Notes under the pieces: generated by a model | What the model saw: only the letters and a program-made list of their open reading frames with translations | Told to the model about the DNA's origin: nothing | Databases searched by the model: none | Position numbers and translations under genes: made by a program | NCBI RefSeq assembly: GCF_011761185.1 | Contig: NZ_JAAOYM010000001.1 | Span: 1,240,001 to 1,304,000, forward strand | Length of the DNA: 64,000 nucleotides | Source: Saccharomonospora amisosensis | Lineage (GTDB): Bacteria; Actinomycetota; Actinomycetes; Mycobacteriales; Pseudonocardiaceae | Reading direction: 5' to 3' | In this document: positions 59,219-64,000 of the stretch, piece after piece | How the letters are laid out: the number at the start of each line of letters is the position of its first letter | Position numbering within the stretch: the stretch's first letter is position 1

Positions 59219-60178
59219 TCAGCCTCCCGCCGCGCGCGTAGCCCGAGCACCCAAGGCCCGCAAGTACTCGGCCAACTGCGGCGGTTCGTGCACATCGAAA
59301 TCGAACCCGAGCATGGTGAGGCGGAAGGCGAGCCACTCCAGCGTGTCGGCATGGCTGTGTAGTTGGCAGGTGTGCTCGTCCAGCGCCGTCACTTCGCCAC
59401 CCGCGCCGCCCCAGCCTGCTTTCACCACCTCGACCGGCGCGTGCAGGGTCACGAATGCCCGATAGGTGGGGGCCAGCGAGTACAACTTGCTGGTGACGTA
59501 GGCGGCCGCGTCCTCGGCGGGCAGGTCCCGAGGGCTGAACCGCACGCCGGTCAGCAGTGGCGCCCCGATCCGGTCGACCCGGAAGATGCGCCAGTCGTCC
59601 CTGTCGGTGTCGAAGCCGAGCAGGTACCAGCGACGGCCCATCGAAACCAGCCGGTGGGGCTCCACCAGGCGGTTGGTCTCGGCGCCGTCACCCGCCCGAT
59701 AGGAGAAGCGCAGCCGCTCGCGGCCCGCGCTACCTGTGGCCAGTACGGTCAAGGTTTCCGGATCGACCTTCGGGCCGAGCCCTGCCAGCATCGGAACCGT
59801 CGCCGAAACCAGCGCGCCCACCCGCCTGCGCAGCCGGGAGGGAAGCACCTGTTCCAGCTTGGTCAGTGCCCGCACCGCTGCCTCCTCGATGCCCTCCACC
59901 GCGTGACCGGAGGCGATCCGCAGACCGACCGCGATGGCCACCGCCTCCTCGTCGTCGAGCAGCAGCGGCGGCATGGCCGTCCCTGCGACCAACCGGTAAC
60001 CACCTTCGGCTCCCAGCGCCGCTTCCACCGGGTAGCCCAGCGCACGTAGCCGCTCGATATCCCGGCGAACGGTGCGTGGGCTGACCTCCAGCCGCCGGGC
60101 AAGTTCGCTGCCAGGCCATTCCCGCGGGGTCTGCAACAGGGACAGCAGCCGCAGCAACCGCGCCGAGGGATCTGTCAT
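59219..60178 (-). CDS. HTH/WYL-domain transcriptional regulator (YafY type)
   Basis: DNA-binding regulator of 319 residues from ATG 60178; the huge upstream open frame is antisense noise. Residues 1-60 form a winged helix (LARRLEVSPRTVRRDIERLRALGYPVEA) with GYRLVAG wing. The WYL domain near residue 190 has RRWYLLGFDTDRDDWR, which binds a nucleotide-like ligand. A WCX-like C-terminal domain follows. It is divergent from the epoxide hydrolase with a 63-base gap, so it probably controls that gene. Confidence 0.92.
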   Translation of the reverse strand: MTDPSARLLRLLSLLQTPREWPGSELARRLEVSPRTVRRDIERLRALGYPVEAALGAEGGYRLVAGTAMPPLLLDDEEAVAIAVGLRIASGHAVEGIEEAAVRALTKLEQVLPSRLRRRVGALVSATVPMLAGLGPKVDPETLTVLATGSAGRERLRFSYRAGDGAETNRLVEPHRLVSMGRRWYLLGFDTDRDDWRIFRVDRIGAPLLTGVRFSPRDLPAEDAAAYVTSKLYSLAPTYRAFVTLHAPVEVVKAGWGGAGGEVTALDEHTCQLHSHADTLEWLAFRLTMLGFDFDVHEPPQLAEYLRALGARATRAAGG

Positions 60179-60202
60179 GGCTTCCAGAATGCCCGAAATA
60201 TA

Positions 60203-60238
60203 GGACAGGATCTGGCCTACATCGAAGCTAGCTTGTCC
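60203..60238. promoter_or_regulatory. Inverted half-sites GGACA...TGTCC in the regulator-hydrolase gap
   Basis: GGACA (60203-60207) and TGTCC (60234-60238) face each other across 26 bases in the gap shared by the WYL regulator and the epoxide hydrolase. It may be the regulator's operator, but the motif is short. Confidence 0.25.
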
Positions 60239-60241
60239 AAC

Positions 60242-61363
60242 ATGAGCGAAGACATCCGAGAGTTCCGCATCGAAATCCCGCAAGCCGAGCTCAACAGCCT
60301 GCGCTCCCGGCTGGACCTGGTGCGCTGGCCGGGGCAACTGCCCGGCGAAGGGTGGAGCCGAGGGGTCCCGGTGAGCTACCTGAGAGAGCTGGCAACGTAC
60401 TGGCGCGATGAATACGACTGGCGCGGCCACGAGTCGCGGCTGAACGAGTTCCCGCAGTACCTCACCGAAATCGACGGCCTCGACATCCACTTCCTGCACG
60501 TGCGATCGCCCGAGCCGGACGCGCTGCCGCTGATTCTCACCCATGGCTGGCCGAACTCCATCGTGGAGTTCGTGGACCTCATCGACCTGCTCGCCAGGCC
60601 AGGAAACGCCGAGCAGGCGTTCCACGTGGTGGTGCCTTCGCTGCCCGGTTTCGGGTTCTCCTCCCCGCCCCGCGAGACCGGTTGGAACGCCGCACGCGTA
60701 GCGCGGACCTGGGCCGAACTCATGCGGCGCCTCGGCTACGACCGGTACGGCACCCAGGGCGGTGACTTCGGCGCCTACGTCGCACCCGCGACGGCAACTG
60801 CCGCTGCTGACCACGTTGTCGGTGTCTACATCACCGGCGGGCTGGGCTTTCCCAGCCAGGACGACGTTTCGGAGCTCACCGACGGCGAGCGCGAAGCCTA
60901 TGCCGAGCTTGCGAAGCAGGACTGGATGAACGGAGTGGACCACCACGGACTGCTCGGCACGGCACCGCAGACGTTCGCCTACGGCTGGCACGACTCCCCC
61001 GTGGCGGCGCTGGCCTGGATGACACAGAAGTTCCACGAGTTCAACGCCAGCGACAGGCCACTGGAGCAGGCGATCGCCCGTGACCTGTTCCTGACCAACG
61101 TGAGCCTGTACTGGCTCACCGGCACTTTCGGGTCGTCGGCATGGCTGTACTACGACAGCACCGGGTTCAACTGGCCCGAAGGGCAAAAGGTCGCGCCGAC
61201 CGGCGTATACAGCGGTGCTCCAGGAGTCCGCAGGCTCGCCGAACGCGACAACACCATCGTGCACTGGCCCGAGCACAATCCGGCCGGACACCACTTCATC
61301 GCCATGGACCGTCCCGGCGACTACGCCGCCGACCTCCGCGCGTTCTTCGCCGAACTGCGCTGA
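60242..61363 (+). CDS. Epoxide hydrolase family protein
   Basis: Alpha/beta-hydrolase of 373 residues with the N-terminal EHN domain (FRIEIPQAELNSLRSRLDLV). The nucleophile Asp lies in GTQGGDFGAYVA, HGWPNSIVEF is the oxyanion region, a Tyr-bearing lid is present, and the catalytic His is in NPAGHHFIAMD. This matches the juvenile-hormone-type epoxide hydrolase family. ATG 60242 is used; TTG 60233 is possible. The substrate is unknown. Confidence 0.92.
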   Translation: MSEDIREFRIEIPQAELNSLRSRLDLVRWPGQLPGEGWSRGVPVSYLRELATYWRDEYDWRGHESRLNEFPQYLTEIDGLDIHFLHVRSPEPDALPLILTHGWPNSIVEFVDLIDLLARPGNAEQAFHVVVPSLPGFGFSSPPRETGWNAARVARTWAELMRRLGYDRYGTQGGDFGAYVAPATATAAADHVVGVYITGGLGFPSQDDVSELTDGEREAYAELAKQDWMNGVDHHGLLGTAPQTFAYGWHDSPVAALAWMTQKFHEFNASDRPLEQAIARDLFLTNVSLYWLTGTFGSSAWLYYDSTGFNWPEGQKVAPTGVYSGAPGVRRLAERDNTIVHWPEHNPAGHHFIAMDRPGDYAADLRAFFAELR

Positions 61364-61381
61364 CCTCGGGCCGTCCCGGCC

Positions 61382-61677
61382 GTGCAGGACCTGCGCCAAC
61401 TCCTGGAGACCAACGACCTTCCCACGCTGCGGGACTGGCTCGCCCAATACACCCGCACGAGATCGCCGACGAACTCGGCCTCGCGGACGCGGTGCGTGCC
61501 GTCTCGTCGACTTCCCCGTCGCGGCCATCGCGCTGTCGCTGATCCTGGTGTGCGGCTGGGCGGCCACCACCGGAGCGACCATGCCGCTGCTTGCCAACCG
61601 TCTCGGCATCGACCCTGGTAGACGCCACCGGCCTGATCATCTACTTCGTGCTGGCCCGCCTTGTGCTGGGAGTATGA
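61382..61677 (+). pseudogene. mgtE: Remnant of an mgtE magnesium-transporter gene
   Basis: Pieces of an MgtE-like protein lie in three frames. VQDLRQLLETNDLPTLRDWL (frame of 61382) and HEIADELGLADAVRA (61456) match the N domain. RLVDFPVAAIALSLILVCGW, then ATTGATMPLLANRLGIDP (61497 frame), followed after a 1-base shift by LVDATGLIIYFVLARLVLGV and a stop at 61677, match the last two membrane helices. About 300 residues of the middle are missing. It cannot make a functional transporter. Confidence 0.8.
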
Positions 61678-62219
61678 GCAGGTCGTCGGGCCCTGCGGCT
61701 GCTACGGGGTAGTGGGCTCACGTTCGGGTGCCGCCCTGGGAGTACCGCGGCATGCCGCTGGCCGGGGCCAGGGCCGCTGCGGGCGGCCAGCGCGTCAGCG
61801 ACGAGCCCGGTGGCGAACCCGTAGCTGGTCTTGTGCAGCAGGTCGACCACGAGTTCCGTGCGAGGCCAGGTGGGTGGCGGCGCACCGACACCGGTGGCGT
61901 TCTCCAGAATCTGGTCGTTGGTCAGCCTCACGACGGCGAACTGCGCCGAGGACGAGGCTCCGCGCAGTCCCGCGTGTGCCATCGTCGAGCGCAGCACGCC
62001 GAGCAGCGCGCCCTGGCCGAAGTGCATAACCCAGTTCAGCAGCCGTAGCCGCTTGCCCCTGGGTTCGGGCGTACCCGCCAGGCGGGCCAGCACGCGGCCG
62101 GGCACATGCGAGTCGGGCCGACCCGTCAGCCGCTGCTCCACGCGCTCCGACAACGTCATAGCGACCGTTCCCGCCGTACCGGCCACGAAACCTTCCCACA
62201 GGACGCGTTTCACCGTCAT
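61641..62219 (-). CDS. Conserved hypothetical membrane-associated protein
   Basis: Unrecognised protein of 192 residues from ATG 62219. A glycine-rich N-terminal helix (WEGFVAGTAGTVAMTLSERV), a second hydrophobic stretch (WVMHFGQGALLGVLRSTMA) and a conserved-looking block (VVRLTNDQILENATGVGAPP, LLHKTSYGFATGLVADALA) resemble actinobacterial proteins that often neighbour lipid genes. The last 20 residues, rich in Arg and Thr, overlap the mgtE remnant on the other strand and may be an accidental extension. Confidence 0.6.
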   Translation of the reverse strand: MTVKRVLWEGFVAGTAGTVAMTLSERVEQRLTGRPDSHVPGRVLARLAGTPEPRGKRLRLLNWVMHFGQGALLGVLRSTMAHAGLRGASSSAQFAVVRLTNDQILENATGVGAPPPTWPRTELVVDLLHKTSYGFATGLVADALAARSGPGPGQRHAAVLPGRHPNVSPLPRSSRRARRPAHTPSTRRASTK

Positions 62220-62645
62220 GACCACGGATTACCCGGCAACGCCCTTGAACACTCGCCGGGCCGCCTGATCGCGACGACCGGCGACGGAACGTCAGCGTGC
62301 TGACCGATCCGAACTCCCTGCATCGCGGACAGTAGGCCTACCTCGGCAAGGGTCTGGTCAACCGCATTGAGCATCGACGAGCTCCCCGCTTTGACGCGGT
62401 GGTGTTGTCGCACCCGTGACCCCATCGATCGGTTGGCACGGCGCGGATTCCGTTGTTCATCTCGGCGTCGCGCCGATACTCGGGGCACTGGTGAGTATGG
62501 ACGGATCACAAGGGATCGACCTTTACGGCTGCCGCGGCCACGAAGGCCATTTCCTGTCCATTACGACGTGGTGGGGGCAGCCGCACTGTCCACTGAGGTG
62601 CGGCATTCTGATCGCGGTCGGCGGTACCGGCGTGAGGACCGGCGG
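62220..62645. other. Gene-poor decayed stretch, 426 bases
   Basis: No credible gene is seen. Short frames exist on both strands but lack ribosome-binding sites and protein-like composition. A 10-residue piece on the plus strand near 62260 (GRLIATTGDG) resembles class III nucleotide cyclases and may be a fossil. With the mgtE remnant it marks a decaying junction between the epoxide-hydrolase region and menC. Confidence 0.5.
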
Positions 62646-63641
62646 TCAGTCGGCGCGGTTGGTCCCGTGCGCGGCCCGGACTCGGGCGAGTCGGTCGCGC
62701 CACCATGCGGCTCGGTCGGGGTCGGTGAGCTGGTAGGCCTCGAGCAGGGTCGGGTCCGGAGTGGGTGGCGTGCGCGGCACGGGCAGGTAGCCGTCTGTTG
62801 GTCGCAGCGACTGCGGGTCGGCCACGAGGTCGCCTTCCAGCAGTGAGAGGGTGCCGAGGCCGCAGGCGAAGTCGAGGTCGGGCAGGGCACCCGCCAGGGC
62901 GAGCTGCGCGGCGAGGCCGATGCTGGTTTCCAGCGCGGACGACACCACGCAGGGCAGTCCAGCGGCTTCGGCAACCTCCAGCGAACGCCGTACGCCGCCG
63001 AGTGGGGTGCACTTGATGACTGCGACGTCGGCTGCGCCCGCGACAGCGACACGCAGCGGGTCCTCAGCGCGGCGGATGGACTCGTCGGCGGCGATGCGCA
63101 CCTCGACCTGTCGGCGGACGGCGGCCAGTTCCTCGACGGTCCAGCAGGGCTGTTCAACGTATTCGAGCCCGCTTGCTGCTTTGTCGAGCTGGCCTATGTG
63201 GGACACGGCGGTGTCGACATCCCAGACTCCGTTGGCATCCACCCGGATCGCACCGTCCGGACCGAGAGCATCCCGGACGGCTTCGACGCGGGCGAGGTCT
63301 TCGGTCAGCGACTCAGGATGGTCGGCGACCTTGACCTTGGCGGTACGGCAGCCGGAATTGGCGGCGATCTCGCGGGCACGTTCGGGGTCTACGGCGGGCA
63401 CGGTGCAGTTGATGGGGATGCGGTCGCGTACCGGTTCGGGCCAGCCGACGGTGCATTGTTCGATCGTGGTCGCCAGCCACGCGGCGGACACGGTGTCGTC
63501 GTAGTCGGCGAACGGGCAGAACTCGCCCCACCCGGCGGGACCTTCGATCAGCATCCCTTCCCGCACGGTGATGTTCCGGAACCGGGTGCGCATGGGGATC
63601 GCGTAGATGCGGGCGCCGTCGAAGTCGATCTCGTTGGCCAT
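62646..63641 (-). CDS. menC: o-Succinylbenzoate synthase (enolase superfamily)
   Basis: Dehydration step of menaquinone synthesis, forming o-succinylbenzoate. The 331 residues have the enolase-superfamily pattern: Lys in AKVKVADHP, metal ligands in IRVDANGVWD, VEQPC and ADESIRRAED, and a Lys in VIKCTPLGGVRR. The N-terminal capping domain (PMRTRFRNITVREGMLIEG) is typical of actinobacterial MenC. No other men gene is adjacent, so the pathway genes must lie elsewhere. Confidence 0.92.
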   Translation of the reverse strand: MANEIDFDGARIYAIPMRTRFRNITVREGMLIEGPAGWGEFCPFADYDDTVSAAWLATTIEQCTVGWPEPVRDRIPINCTVPAVDPERAREIAANSGCRTAKVKVADHPESLTEDLARVEAVRDALGPDGAIRVDANGVWDVDTAVSHIGQLDKAASGLEYVEQPCWTVEELAAVRRQVEVRIAADESIRRAEDPLRVAVAGAADVAVIKCTPLGGVRRSLEVAEAAGLPCVVSSALETSIGLAAQLALAGALPDLDFACGLGTLSLLEGDLVADPQSLRPTDGYLPVPRTPPTPDPTLLEAYQLTDPDRAAWWRDRLARVRAAHGTNRAD

Positions 63642-63729
63642 CAGGGGATGCCGTCCTCGTCACGTCGGGTGGTGGTCGCGGGAGAGCAACTCGGCGACGC
63701 CGCAATCGGAGGCGCTGCGCGCCACCACG

Positions 63730-63843
63730 ATGTTGGTGGGCCTAACGCATCAGCATACGAACCACTCGGTGCTGGTCGAAGGGCCTGAGATCACGATCCG
63801 CCCGGTGGGCACCCGTCGTTTGGTGGCGGGTGGTTCCCTATGA
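63730..63843 (+). CDS. Possible tiny gene coupled to the final partial gene
   Basis: A 37-residue frame from ATG 63730 (MLVGLTHQHTNHSVLVEGPE) whose stop overlaps the next ATG in an ATGA. The coupling and composition suggest a real small gene, such as those in actinomycete accessory elements. No homologue is recognised. The frame stays open upstream to 63607, so the start is uncertain. Confidence 0.35.
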   Translation: MLVGLTHQHTNHSVLVEGPEITIRPVGTRRLVAGGSL

Positions 63844-64000
63844 GCCACCGCAAGATCATTACCGGGTTGACGGCCGTGCAGGCCGACGGGCTGGCCTGCG
63901 TGGTGTGCGGGGCTGACTACCTCCGTGTCCGGGTTCCGCATGTGCCGGTGGGTTGGTCGGAGACCGGCTCGCAGGTGTTCGCCTGCGTCGCCCGCTGCCC
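63840..64000 (+). CDS. Small zinc-binding protein, 5' part (runs off window)
   Basis: The frame begins MSHRKIITGLTAVQADGLAC and is open to the window end, about 53 residues visible. Cys residues in LACVVCGADY and FACVARC can bind zinc. Similar short proteins occur in integrative elements of actinomycetes. The gene overlaps the preceding frame by 4 bases. The 3' end is outside the window, so family and length cannot be decided. Confidence 0.5.
   Translation, partial: MSHRKIITGLTAVQADGLACVVCGADYLRVRVPHVPVGWSETGSQVFACVARC

Noticed and set aside
60179-61609. N-terminal extension of the WYL regulator to 796 residues
   Set aside because: The extension lies antisense to the epoxide hydrolase, which is clearly real; the regulator's helix-turn-helix starts directly after ATG 60178.
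62226-62310. Nucleotide-cyclase gene fragment (GRLIATTGDG)
   Set aside because: Only about ten residues match and the surrounding frame breaks at once; kept as a possible fossil, not a feature.
61641-64000. Calling an integrated element (AICE or prophage) at the right end
   Set aside because: No integrase, replication gene, tRNA or att repeat is visible inside the window; only small genes hint at it.

Overview
The window is chromosomal DNA of a high-GC actinomycete, most likely a member of the Pseudonocardiaceae (Amycolatopsis, Saccharomonospora or Prauserella type). This rests on the very high GC, the frequent GTG starts, and gene orders shared with mycobacteria. It also rests on actinobacterial marker genes: NucS in place of MutS/MutL, the DUF2550 gene beside atpC, the mec-cysO-cysM cysteine pathway and an AosR/DUF2017 gene. 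No rRNA, tRNA or CRISPR array was seen. The species is an inference.

Layout. Bases 1-6000 hold the end of the F1Fo ATP synthase operon (atpA 3' end, atpG, atpD, atpC), a DUF2550 gene, a PduO-type cobalamin adenosyltransferase and murA, in the mycobacterial order. Bases 6000-16000 hold a LysE exporter, a MeaA-type B12-dependent acyl-CoA mutase, a complete ectoine-type (Ehu) ABC importer, an ECHDC3-like crotonase, a Nudix hydrolase and a second Ehu-like importer that lacks its own ATPase. Bases 16000-28300 hold nucS, a sodium:solute symporter with a small membrane partner, and a dihydroxyacetone kinase operon (dhaK, dhaL, dhaM-HPr) flanked by two related lipoproteins. They continue with a tandemly duplicated 3-hydroxyacyl-CoA dehydrogenase and several small enzymes. 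Bases 28500-39800 hold ctaD, serB, a Pth2-like protein, dinG, a secreted glycerophosphodiesterase and an NAD-salvage operon (pncB, pncA, PfkB-type kinase). Bases 39800-49400 reproduce the M. tuberculosis Rv1331-Rv1341 order: clpS, aosR, P1 peptidase, mec, cysO, cysM, rhomboid, murI, Rv1339-like phosphodiesterase, rph, rdgB. A truncated haemoglobin and a flippase-like membrane protein are inserted, and bcp follows. Bases 49400-55600 hold small envelope proteins and a branched-chain amino acid ABC importer. Bases 55700-64000 hold a cold-shock protein beside a fatty-acid desaturase, a universal stress protein, a WYL regulator divergent from an epoxide hydrolase, an mgtE pseudogene, a gene-poor decayed stretch, menC, and the start of small genes like those of actinomycete accessory elements.

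How the genes work together. Mec, CysO and CysM form a sulfur-carrier cysteine pathway, and here CysO carries a C-terminal Ser-Arg tail beyond its Gly-Gly. ClpS, AosR and the P1 peptidase are translationally chained just upstream. The adenosyltransferase could supply adenosylcobalamin to the MeaA mutase. The Csp and desaturase pair looks like a cold-adaptation module. The observation least explained by known annotation is a family of 21-bp-periodic intergenic repeats built on the 9-mer ACTCGCGGG. They lie in three convergent gaps and one divergent gap, each within about 150 bp of flanking genes.
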